A DNA stretch of 64,000 bases from Saussurea involucrata (lineage: Eukaryota > Streptophyta > Magnoliopsida > Asterales > Asteraceae), in NCBI GenBank assembly GCA_033807775.1, contig CM066315.1:5026501-5090500 (forward strand), read 5' to 3'. Of this stretch, positions 1 to 9,925 are shown piece after piece. The translations under genes were made by a program, and so were the position numbers. Each line of letters opens with the position of its first letter. Position 1 is the stretch's first letter. The notes beneath the pieces were generated by a model, which was given only the letters and a program-made list of their open reading frames with translations, had not been told where the DNA came from and searched no databases.

Positions 1-619
1 AAGCCCTTAAAGGCAAAATAAACGTTTGGCTAAATACGTGTTGCTCACACGGTTACGTAAACCAAAATACATCGTTACCCAAAATCTTTGCCTTTTAATT
101 CTCAATTGGCCTTCGGACCAAAATAAAGGTTTTCAACTCTCAAAATATTCATAAGGTCGAGATTGGCCAAAATCCCCAACTCACACGTTCACATTTTCAA
201 AACGTAACATACCATAACTATTGTATAATCTCAACAAACACTAAAAGTGTATTTGACCAAGCAACCTCCACTTATGCAATAAATTAATAAAACCACTTTC
301 CCTCGTGATTTGTTTATCAATCACTCAAAATCCCCAAATGTGGGTGTTTTTACAAGATTTGTAAAGCTCAACACTTTGATTAAATCAAAACCCACTAATT
401 AACTCAACAAGCGATAATTTTATATAAAGTTTTAAATAAGTCAATAAGTTATAATGAAATGACTTATCAAAAACTCCTTATCACTGGTGCCAAACCGCTA
501 TAAGCAGTTTTCTTTTTTAACCATTCAAACACTAAAAACTGCTTATTACCGATACCACATCGGAATAAGTTAATAAGCACTTTAAATAAGCAATCCAAAC
601 ACCCCCTAACTATTACATA
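1..619. other. AT-rich spacer with a MITE-like end
   Basis: No gene is visible. The segment from about 430 to 608 has internal inverted similarity around the word AACTGCTTAT and ends in CCAAACACCCCCTA, which resembles the end of hAT-type MITEs that begin TAGGGG(T)GTTTGG. I cannot find a matching left end, so the family call is weak. Confidence 0.3.
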
Positions 620-628
620 TTGATTCTA

Positions 629-837
629 GGGAAATTAATTAAAATTCCCCAAGTTCATATTTGATTTACTGAAATGCCCCAACTCTCTCCCGTTTTGCAG
701 TTTTACCTCGCGATCCCGCGATTTGGGCCGCGATCGCGGACCAGGCCCATGTGGCCCGCGATAAGAGTCTGTGATGGGCCGTGATATGGGCAAATATTAC
801 ACTTTTGGTCCCTGTCCTCGATGGGGCCGCGATTTGG
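629..837 (+). repeat. MULE-1 left terminal inverted repeat
   Basis: Matches the reverse complement of 4004-4190 at most positions. It holds GC-rich words around GCCGCGATCGCGG, embedded in otherwise AT-rich DNA, and the phrase ACTTTTGGTCCCTG that recurs in the TIRs of MULE-2 and MULE-3. In MULEs the TIR usually supplies the promoter of the inward-facing gene, and here it lies about 330 bp upstream of the transposase start. Confidence 0.9.
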
Positions 838-1163
838 TCATTTTTTGAGTTTTTCACGTGTTTTTGCATGTTTTTACTGTTTTTTTTTCACACTTGTTGT
901 CTGATTTGTTTCCATTATTGTACTTGGAAAACAAAATTGTGGTTGCAATTCACTGAGTTGTTTTAACAATGTTGAATTATTGTACTTGGAATATGACTTT
1001 GTGGTTGCAATTCATCTTCCTCAATGAAATTTCATCCATAAATATCAGTAAAATGCAATCCATAATCATTCATCCATTCCAATGTGGTTGCAATTCACAT
1101 CCATTCCATCCTTCTTTCTTGCTTTCTTTCTTCATCATTTCAGTATTTTATACTACTGTAAAA

Positions 1164-3741
1164 ATGAGTTTAGCTGTTGCAAAAGCTAAGCTATATTTCT
1201 GTTTTGATGGTGAATGGGTGCAACACAACAATGAGTGGAGTTTTGCTTATAAATATAAGCATGGTATAAAATTTCCAGTAAACTTTACACATAAGAAGTT
1301 TGTTGCATACGCCATGCAAAAAATGTGGAATCGACCCTTCTTCTGTTGCAAGTTAGTATACAAGAATGATGATGGGTCAACTGTGGAGTTATCCAACGAT
1401 GGAGATATCTCTGGTTTTCTGCAATTTGCAGCCCAGTCCGAAAGACCTCCATCACTTTTTGTGTATGCCGATTCATCGGTGTGCGACGAAGACGATGACG
1501 AAGGTGATGACGAAGGTGATGGCGAAACCCAACTGGAGCCTGATTCTCAAATTCAGGTGTCCCTACGACCCAACAATTTATTCGGATCATACATATGGTC
1601 TTAACGACTGTTATCCTGATTTTGTTCCGGAGACGCAACAACAAGAAGAAGAAGAAGAAGAAAGACGATTTGCTGGAGTTGCTAATGACGAAACCCATGT
1701 TTTCACAATGGGTAGATCTGATATAGAAAGATCAAGTACCGATAGTGATGAGGACGAAGAAGGAGAAAAGTATACCCCTAGTAATAAATCATTTAGTGAG
1801 TTAATTGACTATTTTGATATGCCTCCTCTTCTTCCAACCCCGGAGAACCATATACAAACCTACGAACCCGCACCTTATAATCGCAGTTCAAGGATACGTG
1901 TAGGTGAAATATTTGATACGAAGAATGAATTGGCCACACAACTCGGAATTAAGTTCATAGAAGAGGGTTTCGAAAGTAACACGAAGAAATCCGACAAACT
2001 CAGATACGAGGTTGTATGTGGGAGACAAAATTGTAATTGGAGGATGTCCGTGGGTTCGTGGGCCCTAAAGGAGGGATGTTTGTCGTTAGAAAGTTGCACG
2101 ACGAACCCACTTGTTCGAGGACTCAACTGAATCCTAACCACCGACAAGCCAATAAAAGGACTTTGGGTTACATACTGAAAGGCAAATTTCTTGATGCTAG
2201 CAGAGCATTTCGTCCAAAGGACATCGTCAACGATATAAACCAGCAGTACGGGATCACAATTGGTTACCACCAAGGTTGGTGTGCGCGATGCAGGGCACTA
2301 CTAATGGTGAGAGGCACTCCCGAGGAGTCGTATGAACGACTCCCTACGTATTTATATAACTTGGAGCCGCAGAATCCAGGTACAGTCACCAAGATAAGGA
2401 CCGATTCAAATGGACGTTTTGAGTTGTGCTTCGTTGCCCTTGGACCCGCGGTACGTATATTAACACGTCATATGTTTTCACATTATAAATTATAACATTT
2501 ACAAACGGAAACCACCTACGTTTTTGCAGATCCGCACATTCTGGAAAATCTGCGTCGTGTCTTGGTAATAGACGCTGCCTATTTAAAGGGGCGTTACTTG
2601 GGTATGATGTTCCTGGCAGTTGCCATAGACGGGAATAACAACATCGTGCCCGTAGCTTTCGGAGTAGGCAAGTCCGATACCGGGGAGGAGTGGAGTTGGT
2701 TTTTGTCCATGTTGAGAAAATGTATCGGAGACCCGGAAGGGTTGGTGTTTATGTCCTACAGGGATGCTTCCATAAGCGCCGCAATCTCTGCCACGTACCC
2801 AAACTCCCCTCACGCCCTATGTTGTCGACATTTGGAGATGAACGCCAAAAGCCAGGACAAACGTATTACAACTCACCACACCATCTACTGGAAGGCATGC
2901 AAAGCGTATACGGTTCGGGAGTTTGTCCGGTACATGAATGCACTACGAGTTAGTGTCGATCGTGCAGCAAAAGTTATGGACGATGTTGGACCGGAGAGGT
3001 GGTCGACGACCCATTTTCCTACACAACGTTAGGACATTTCGACCTCCAATAATGCAGAGTCGGTGAATGCACTCTCCCGTTTTGCTCGTAGATTACCGAT
3101 TGTACAACTTATGGAGTACTTCCGGACCTTTCAACAAGAGTGGTACCAACTTCGACGCCGAAAAAGAGGGGAAATGCGTAATAGACTCACACCAAAGGCG
3201 GGGGAGATAATTCTACCAAAGGGCGAGAAGGGTTGCGACATGGAGGGTAAGCGAAATTGGGTATGGGAAGTACCAGGTTCGGGATAACTGTTGTGACGCG
3301 ATTGTCGATATGACCGACCATGTTTGTTCATGTCTTCAATGACAAAAATCTGGGTTACCGTCTGGTCATGCCACAGCTGCTACAAGGCATATGGGTCGTA
3401 GAGATTGCAGCAATTTGGCTGTAAATTTCTACACGTCCAAAACTTAACGGGAAACTTATCGGGAGGTAATAAATCCAGTTGGACCCCCTGAATCATGGGT
3501 GTCTCCACACGACCCCCTTCCGCAATGCTACCCACCGTTAATAACTAAGAACATAGCTGAGAGACCAAGAAAGAACGATCGACGTCCATCTCGTGGTGAA
3601 GATCCGATACAAAGAAAATGTAGTCAATGCCAAGCAATAAGACATACTCGTGGAGAGTGTCCAACTCCCGCCCCTTCAAGCGTGCGAAGGAGTAGACGTT
3701 CAGTTAGCCAAAGAAGTAGCACGCAGGGCCGTCGGAGCTAG
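1164..3741 (+). pseudogene. MULE-1 MuDR-type transposase pseudogene
   Basis: This is the same gene as the intact copy at 9926-12476 but is broken repeatedly. The start at 1164 corresponds to the MSLAVAKAKLYFCFDGEWV amino terminus. Reading frame shifts occur near 1500-1600, near 2045, just after the exon 2 start (2530, one T missing), and between about 3190 and 3500. An in-frame TAG lies at 3030-3032, where the intact copy has a Tyr codon. The intron is conserved (GT at 2451, AG at 2528-2529). Recognisable pieces are the N-terminal PB1-like region, the MuDR DNA-binding region, the MULE catalytic region around 2565-2830, and the C-terminal zinc knuckle C-x2-C-x4-H-x4-C near 3620-3660. The SWIM region is too decayed to read. 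It cannot encode a functional enzyme. Confidence 0.9.
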
Positions 3742-4003
3742 AACCACATGGAAGTATAAGATATGATAGCATTGATCTGAACATTGATTTCCCTTGATTT
3801 TAACGACTAAATCTTGTATGCTAAGTGGTCTTGTTTTTATATATAACATGATTTTATCTACTTTATCGTCCCGTGTAATTTAGCAAACATAAGAGATCTA
3901 ATGTGTAATTTAGCAAAGTTTGGGGACCTAAGTTGTAATTTAGCCAACATAAGCGACCTAAGTTGTATTATAGCAAAGACAGGGACCAAAAGTGAAATTT
4001 GGG

Positions 4004-4190
4004 CCCAAATCGCGGCCCCATCGAGGGCAGGGACCAAAAGTGTAAATTTTGCCCATATCGCGGGCCACATGGGCCTGGTCCGCGATCGCGGCCCAAATCG
4101 CGAGATCGCAGGGTAAAACTGCAAAACGGGAAAGAGTTGGGGCATTTCAGTAAATCAAATATGAACTTTGGGCATTTTAATTAATTTCCC
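4004..4190 (-). repeat. MULE-1 right terminal inverted repeat
   Basis: Inverted partner of 629-837, ending directly at the 9-bp duplication TTGATTCTA (4191-4199). Confidence 0.9.
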
Positions 4191-4199
4191 TTGATTCTA

Positions 4200-5140
4200 A
4201 TACATTAGTTTTTTTAATCAGGAATATTAGATATTTACATGATTGTTAAACATTTTTATTAGATTATAAATCAAGTAAAAAAATATGACAACTTAAATAT
4301 TGCTATGTATTACATAATCAAATTAATATGCAAACATCTTAGATCAAACTATATATATATATATATAACTAAATATGAATATTTAAAATAAATGTATTAG
4401 CATTTAATTATCTCAAAAAGGGATAATGGTATAGACGTGGTATAGAACTATAGATATAAATCAATACATCTATGGTTGTAAATAAACCGAACGAATACGA
4501 ATGGATACTTTCAAACAAATGAACATAAATGGTAAATGAATATAACTGAACGAACACAAATACATAAATGGTAAACTAACTGAATTTCATGTTCGTGTTG
4601 GTTCATTAAGAAAATGCGTTTGTTCGTGCTCGTTTTATGCTTGTTCATTAAGATGCTAAATGAACATAAACCGAACGAACACAAATGCATGAACAAAAAA
4701 ACAACCACCATTAATCATCATTTTGTTTTTAAAAAATACCATAACAAAATGAAAAGCTAGGTAAATTTAGGAGGATTCTAAAAATTTAATTTAATTAATG
4801 ATTTTACATATTAATGTCATGGTACATAAGAGAAGTCACCCTCATATTCTTAAACTCTCAAAACTTCCCAAGATAAGGAAAGCAGGTTATTACAGTTTCA
4901 CTAGACGTTAGGTTCATTTACAAGTCTAAATACATCATTTATTTGTATTAATTTTTAAGAATGTATGAAAAATAATAGTACCAATGTTTTCATTCATTTC
5001 CATATTAAAAACTAGAAGACGTGCAAAAAGTACACAGCAAAATCGTATAAATAGAATGCTAAAAATGTTCAAGTATCGTAGTATATTGCTTTATAGGATT
5101 TAAGTTTACAGAACCAAATAAATAATTGTGAGTCTTAAGT
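4200..5140. other. AT-rich spacer with a GAACGAAC-type repeat
   Basis: No gene is seen. A short (TA)n run lies at 4350-4367. Between about 4480 and 4700 the words CGAACGAACAC, TGTTCGTG and ATGAACATAAA recur on both strands, a degenerate repeat pattern common in dicot genomes. ORFs there are by-products of the repeat. Confidence 0.5.
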
Positions 5141-5149
5141 AAAAGCGTT

Positions 5150-5480
5150 GCAATAAGTTTACGGAACGTTTTTTGATGTCTTAACAATTAATAGGACACT
5201 TTTGAAATAAAGTGTCATATTAATTTTTATATGACATCAATTGAAAAGTGTCTTATAAAAATAAGCGTCTTCTAAAAAAATCACGAGACAATCTTATTTA
5301 AATGTGTCAAATAATAAAAATACGACATTTTATTTTAAAACATCCAAAAACTTCATAAAAACTTGCTGCAACATGTTACATATGACGCACAATCAGGTTG
5401 TTCTTTAAAACATAAGTCCTATAAACGGTGCATTGATGCACCTTAAGTTTTTTGACGCCTTATAAACGTGGTTTGTTGTA
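5150..5480. repeat. CACTA-like subterminal repeat tract
   Basis: The tract contains many short inverted words of the GACACTTTT / AAGTGTC and GACGC / GCGTC type, which are typical of subterminal regions of plant CACTA (CMC) transposons. No CACTA terminus or transposase could be tied to it, so this is an inferred remnant. Confidence 0.35.
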
Positions 5481-5930
5481 GTTTCTTAATCCTTTGATAG
5501 CTAAACTGTCGCAAGTGATCCCGAATCCAACCTTGATCCTTTCACACCCAATCATAAGCGTTTTCCGTGTTCTTCGCATTCTTGGGCCTAGCACGTCGTA
5601 ACCGTAATGGTCCTCGTCTGTTTTTTGACGCTCAACTATTTGTCGCCATCATTATTTGACCGGACCACCTACTATAATGTATGACAGAATTGAACCCATG
5701 TTAAGTCTCCATCATCGCAAGACATATATTATACAACCATTTTTAGTATGACCGAGCCTTAAAACAAACATCGATATTATACATTATTCAAATCTAGTTC
5801 GTACTTCACCTACCAAATCATCCAAATAACTCATAAAATTCGTAAAAGGTTCAACGATGACGCCCTTATGAACAAGTGTTTGGCTCAACGAACTGTTATT
5901 GTCCAAAAAAACATGCAAGTCACTACAAAA

Positions 5931-6490
5931 TAAAGAGACTTAATTTACCGCCAAAATTAACCTACGCCGATAGCATGTTATGTATGTCATTTTTCTAATT
6001 AAGAAACAATAATTTAGGTTTAGGAAAAGATCTCAAACCAATATTGTCGTTAAATATATAAATAATATTTTTTTCTCAAAACATATTTCATTCATTTAGA
6101 ATCCACGAACCAATTTTTTGTGTTTGTATAAATAGTCGTATGTGATTGAGTATACCGATAATAGCATTGTTATTTGATCATATGTGTGATAAGATGATAT
6201 CCTCGAGCAAAGTATGTGCGACAAACAACGTTTCTCGGTCAAGAACCATGCGACAAACGTGTATGTCGCAACCAAACATGCGATAAGTACACTTCTGAAT
6301 GAGTAAGTGGTAGTGTATTGTGCGACAAGTTCTTAACCAACAGCTACACTATCATCAGCTATATCATGCGATAAGATGCGAGAACCTCCAATGAAGCATG
6401 CGATAAACATAAAGAACATCAAAAGCCTACCATCTTTGACTTAAAATATTGACCATATTTTCTATGAGGCGTGCGACAAGGGTTTATGTG
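5931..6490. repeat. possible CACTA element end with TGCGACAA repeats
   Basis: CACTACAAAATAAAG at 5931 resembles a CACTA terminus. From 6205 to 6480 the words TGCGACAA and TGCGATAA recur about nine times on both strands, as subterminal transposase-binding repeats do. No opposite end (TTTTGTAGTG) and no transposase were found nearby. It could also be an unrelated satellite-like repeat. Confidence 0.3.
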
Positions 6491-6559
6491 TGACTTATGA
6501 CAACCACACATATCTTGTATTTGGACAAATTCACCCCATACTTTAATATATTGATCAAC

Positions 6560-6805
6560 ATATCTATATTTGTTTTATAACTTGTTTGTTTAATATGTAT
6601 TTGGTTCTGAATGTGAAGCTTTTTAGTTGTATTTTTTTGTTTCACAAACACATACAAATGATTAAACATATATATGTGAAACAAACATATTGTGAAAACA
6701 AAATATGTTAATAAATACATTAAATCCAAACCGTCGATGGAAAAAGATAATGCGAAATAACATGTGATGCATCGATTCTCAAGGTTATTATAACTTTATG
6801 GATTT
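6560..6805 (-). repeat. dispersed repeat, second copy at 52045-52330
   Basis: Its reverse complement resembles 52045-52330. Both carry AATAACCTTGAGAA, then TGCATCA(C/T)ATGTTATTTC, then GTTTCACA words. Each copy is adjacent to a GTTCTC/GAGAAC-bearing inverted repeat, so it may be internal sequence of one non-autonomous element family. Confidence 0.5.
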
Positions 6806-6822
6806 TCAGATGAATGCTTGTG

Positions 6823-6857
<35 letters not shown>

Positions 6858-6882
6858 GAAGGTAGAGAGAGAGAGAGAGGAA

Positions 6883-7200
6883 GGTTCAAACGAGGAGCGC
6901 ACCAAAACGTGAGAACGTGAGGAGCAATTGACAGTTATGAATCATATGTGATTGGCAGTTGTGGATCACATGTGATTCACAACTGATCTGGAGGAGCAAT
7001 TGACAGTTATGAATCACATATGATTAACAGTTGTGAATCATTAATGATCTGCGACTTGCCACCTCGCGCCACGCCTCGCGACACATCCTGCGCGAATTTT
7101 CGATTTGTTCCGATTTTTTAGCAGTTGTTGATCACATGTGATCAGAAGCATGGGAGTGCTCCTCACGTTCTCTTAAATTGATGCGCTCCTCGTTTGAACC
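6883..7200. mobile_element. small inverted-repeat element (MITE-like)
   Basis: GGTTCAAACGAGGAGCGC at 6883 reappears inverted at the right end (to 7200), and GAGAACGTGAGGAGCA (6911-6926) reappears inverted at 7157. The interior repeats TGAATCA(C/T)ATGTGATT words. Both flanks are (GA)n and (TA)n microsatellites, so target duplications cannot be defined. There is no coding capacity. Confidence 0.6.
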
Positions 7201-7203
7201 CGC

Positions 7204-7239
<36 letters not shown>

Positions 7240-7262
7240 GTGTGTGTGGGGGGGGGGGGGGG
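7201..7262. repeat. (CT)n(TA)n(TG)n microsatellite and G15 run
   Basis: A compound simple repeat ending in about fifteen consecutive G (7248-7262). ORFs across it are low-complexity artefacts. Confidence 0.9.
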
Positions 7263-7567
7263 TGTGGGGGGCGAGATCAAGGAAAAACATTAAAAAAAAA
7301 GGATCGTAGATCCACAAAAATGGTTGAAAAAGTATACCAAAATAAATGTCAAGTTATAAAAAGTGATCGGTTTTTTAAATGTAATTTGTTTTGCTCTAAT
7401 TTTTGTTATATTCTCCCAATATTTGATTTAAAATGTGGTGGGTGGTACATTTTTATTTTTAAAAAAAGTACTTATAATCATCTTTTACACCATATATGTT
7501 AGATATCTAAATCAAACGGTTTAGAGGGTTATTCAAGATTTTATTTCTAGGTTTTCTTTTGATTTCA

Positions 7568-7622
7568 TGTATGTATGTATGTATGTATGTATGTATGTAT
7601 GTATGTATGTATGTATGTATGC
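7568..7622. repeat. (ATGT)n microsatellite
   Basis: About thirteen uninterrupted copies of the tetranucleotide. Confidence 0.95.
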
Positions 7623-7865
7623 ATGCATACGTATTTTGAAAGTCTATTTGTAATCGAAAAGATTGTATAACACAAGTATCATTATCAAATGAATATTCAA
7701 ACCTTTAAAATGCTAAGCTAGCAACCACGAGGAAACTACATAAGTGGAAGATTTCGGTTCTGTCTTCGCCTCTATTAATTAAATTATATTCCGATAACGA
7801 CATTAACTTTGATTTGATTTGATTTATAGGAATATATGTAGTGGGGATAGGGAGACAAGAAACCG

Positions 7866-7916
<51 letters not shown>
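7866..7916. repeat. 51-base homopolymeric C tract
   Basis: An uninterrupted run of C on the plus strand (G on the minus strand) that ends 96 bp before the bHLH start codon and about 20 bp before its probable TATA box. Its exact length in the assembly may be unreliable. Confidence 0.9.
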
Positions 7917-7919
<3 letters not shown>

Positions 7920-7937
7920 TTAGACTCCACAGCCGCT

Positions 7938-7945
7938 TATATAAA
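7938..7945 (+). promoter_or_regulatory. probable TATA box of the bHLH gene
   Basis: TATATAAA lies 68 bp upstream of the ATG at 8013, and a CA-rich leader (ACCCACCCACATCCCC) follows. Position and sequence fit a plant core promoter. The C51 tract sits immediately upstream. Confidence 0.5.
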
Positions 7946-8012
7946 CCCACCCACATCCCCACTCCACACCTGCTTCAGAAATTAAACAAAATCCAATCCT
8001 AAATATATAAAA

Positions 8013-8931
8013 ATGGCACGCAGAAGCTCATCTTCTACTCTCCGGCCACCGGCGGCAAAAGAAAAGCAACGCCGAGATCGGATGAAGGACCTCTTCTCCA
8101 CTCTTGCCTCTCTACTTCATCTTCAACCTTATGTATACACTTCCATATATCTCTTTAATATCCAGCTTTCTATAATCAAACATAATATACATATATATAT
8201 ATATATATGATTTACGGGAAGACGAGAAGTCTTAAAATCATATATGATTAGACTCCTTTGAGTTTGTTTAATTAGCTGTCAATGCAACATATTTTCAATC
8301 ATATATGACTAAACTTGTGTATAATGTATGTAATCATACCAGCATGTTTTCTTGAGATCGGTGATACCAATTTTTACACTTGAAACTCCACAGCAAAATA
8401 CTGTCAAGGTTCACATCTTTTTTTTTTACTTTCACAGTGTTTCATTGTGAGGTTTCAAGTGTAAAAACATGGTCTCAAGAAAACAAGTTGGTCTCACGTG
8501 AACCCAACCCTATATATATGATTAGTTATTTGCTGATCGATGTAAGAATATGCATGATATATAGGAGAGGGTGTCATTGCCGGATTTTTTAGATCGAGCA
8601 ACGAGTACTCTGGTAAAGTGGAAGGAAAGGGTGGAAGAATTGAAGGGTAGGAAAGAAGAGTTGGAAAAAGAGATTGGAAGCAGATCAAACAACATGCAGC
8701 AGCAGCAGGTGGTTCGAGTGATGGAAATGGATTTTAAACTGGAAGCGAATTTGATCATAACAAGCAATATTAATAAGAAGAAAGTGGAACCTTTTCAAGT
8801 GTTGAGTGTTATAGAACAAGGTGGTGCTGAAATCACCAGCTCTACTTTCTCTACTGTTGGTCACCACACCTACTGCACCATTCATGCTCAGGTTCATGCC
8901 ATCTTCGATTCATCTTAATTAATTCTATTTT

Positions 8932-8984
<53 letters not shown>

Positions 8985-9160
8985 CTCAGGTTCTCGTGTT
9001 TTCTTATATATAGTTATCATTCATCATGATCTTATATATTAAATAAGCAAAATTGATCGATGACTGGAAATGTTTTGTTGAATTTGTGCAGGCTTTTCAA
9101 GCTCGACTAGGGTTCGATGTTGAACTAATAGAATCAAGATTGTTGGAACTGGTTTGCTAG
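8013..9160 (+). CDS. bHLH transcription factor, three exons (171 aa)
   Basis: Exons are 8013-8132, 8565-8891 and 9092-9160. The introns have GT/AG ends (GT at 8133, AG at 8563-8564, GT at 8892, AG at 9090-9091) and all junctions are phase 0. Exon 1 encodes a basic region and helix 1 (KEKQRRDRMKDLFSTLASLL). Exon 2 starts with the loop and helix 2 (ERVSLPDFLDRATSTLVKW), continues as a charged coiled coil (to about residue 95), then has an ACT-like tail containing HTYCTIHAQ. Exon 3 adds 22 residues ending LLELVC. The basic region has E and RR but no upstream His, as in the small Arabidopsis bHLH118/bHLH162/bHLH167-like group, so classical G-box binding is uncertain. The protein should be nuclear and dimerise. 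Intron 1 contains a MITE, and MULEs sit about 210 bp downstream. Reading on past 8891 instead of splicing would stop after VHAIFDSS. This is the only non-transposon gene I can support. Confidence 0.85.
8346..8484. mobile_element. MITE in intron 1 of the bHLH gene
   Basis: GTTTTCTTGAGA...TTTTTACACTTGAAAC at the left is inverted at the right, giving arms of about 40 bp. The flanking GGTCTCACGTGAACCCAACCC is shared in inverted form with 48582-48605, which supports a dispersed family. No target duplication is clear. Confidence 0.6.
8932..8976. repeat. (CA)n(TA)n microsatellite in bHLH intron 2
   Basis: Compound dinucleotide repeat between exons 2 and 3. Confidence 0.9.
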
Positions 9161-9293
9161 ACGAAGCAACATTGAGCAGATAAATCTACTTAATTTGATG
9201 TAAAATTGATCAGTCCGATATAAATATACCACTGCACGAAAGCAAATTGCTTTAATTCAAGTCGGAGTTAATCAATTATGAGTATATATGTAT

Positions 9294-9352
9294 ATGGTTC
9301 AATTTGTGTAGGGTTTTGGAGCTCGAGTAGGGTATAGTATGTACGATGTTGC
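9294..9352 (+). repeat. degenerate echo of bHLH exon 3 (copy 1)
   Basis: CAATTTGTGTAGGGTTTTGG followed by AGCTCGAGTAGGGT and later CGATGTTG resembles the acceptor and start of true exon 3 at 9081-9125 (AATTTGTGCAGGCTTTTCAA, then AGCTCGACTAGGGTTCGATGTTG). Two more copies lie beyond the MULE pair at 18514-18636. The copies are not open past a few codons. Confidence 0.6.
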
Positions 9353-9371
9353 AATACAAATATATATATAA

Positions 9372-9738
9372 GGGAAATTAATTAAAATACCCAAAGTCAA
9401 ACCAACTGTTACCAAAATACCCTAAAATTTTTCAATTTTGCAAAAATACCCAAAATACCCGCGATGGGGTCCCGCGATCGCGGGATACGTTGACGTGGCA
9501 CGTATTTTGGGCACAAATGCCCCGCGAAGCCCCTAAACTTTGGCCGCGGTGCACTTTTGGTCCCTGCCCGCGATGGGCCAAAATTTACAGTTTTGGTCCC
9601 TGAAAATTTCAACTTTTGGTCCCTGAAAATTTACACTTTCAGCCCCTATACTTAGACGAATCTTGATGCTTTTACTGTTTTTTTCCACAATTATTGCAAT
9701 TTAAAGACCGATTTGTGGTTGAAATTCAATTGCATGTT
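9372..9738 (+). repeat. MULE-2 left TIR
   Basis: Long TIR containing a 16-bp perfect palindrome TCCCGCGATCGCGGGA (9470-9485) and several copies of ACTTTTGGTCCCTG. It is the probable promoter region of the transposase. The same palindrome core is present in all four TIRs of MULE-2 and MULE-3. Confidence 0.88.
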
Positions 9739-9925
9739 TCAATCAATGTTAAATCAATGTTTTTGGAATATCAGTTTGTGGATGAAATGAGAAATTGGTT
9801 TTCTGATATGTTGGTTGTTTCATTCATAAATAGACGTAAAATTCAAGCCATAATTCTCACACAACGATTTCATTGTTGCAATATTTCTTTCTGCAATATT
9901 TTGTGTTTGAGATACTACTGAAAAA

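Larger units (their letters stand above)
629..4190 (+). mobile_element. MULE-1, Mutator-like DNA transposon (degraded)
   Basis: The element starts and ends with GGGAAATTAATTAAAAT in inverted orientation and is flanked by a perfect 9-bp target duplication, TTGATTCTA, at 620-628 and 4191-4199. Terminal inverted repeats of about 190-210 bp (629-837 and 4004-4190) match closely, apart from an extra stretch of about 22 bp in the left one. A 9-bp duplication with long TIRs is diagnostic of the Mutator superfamily. It carries one broken transposase gene. Unlike MULE-2 and MULE-3 it has no minus-strand ORFs and no hairpin between the transposase and the right TIR, so it belongs to a related but simpler subfamily. 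Confidence 0.93.

Noticed and set aside
1285..1698. Minus-strand 137-codon ORF overlapping MULE-1
   Set aside because: Antisense shadow of the transposase; no domain, no conservation as protein.
7132..7502. ORFs across the (CT)n(TA)n and G-run tract
   Set aside because: Low-complexity translations of microsatellites.
7705..7962. Minus-strand ORF with a polyglycine stretch
   Set aside because: Created by the C51 tract; no other support.
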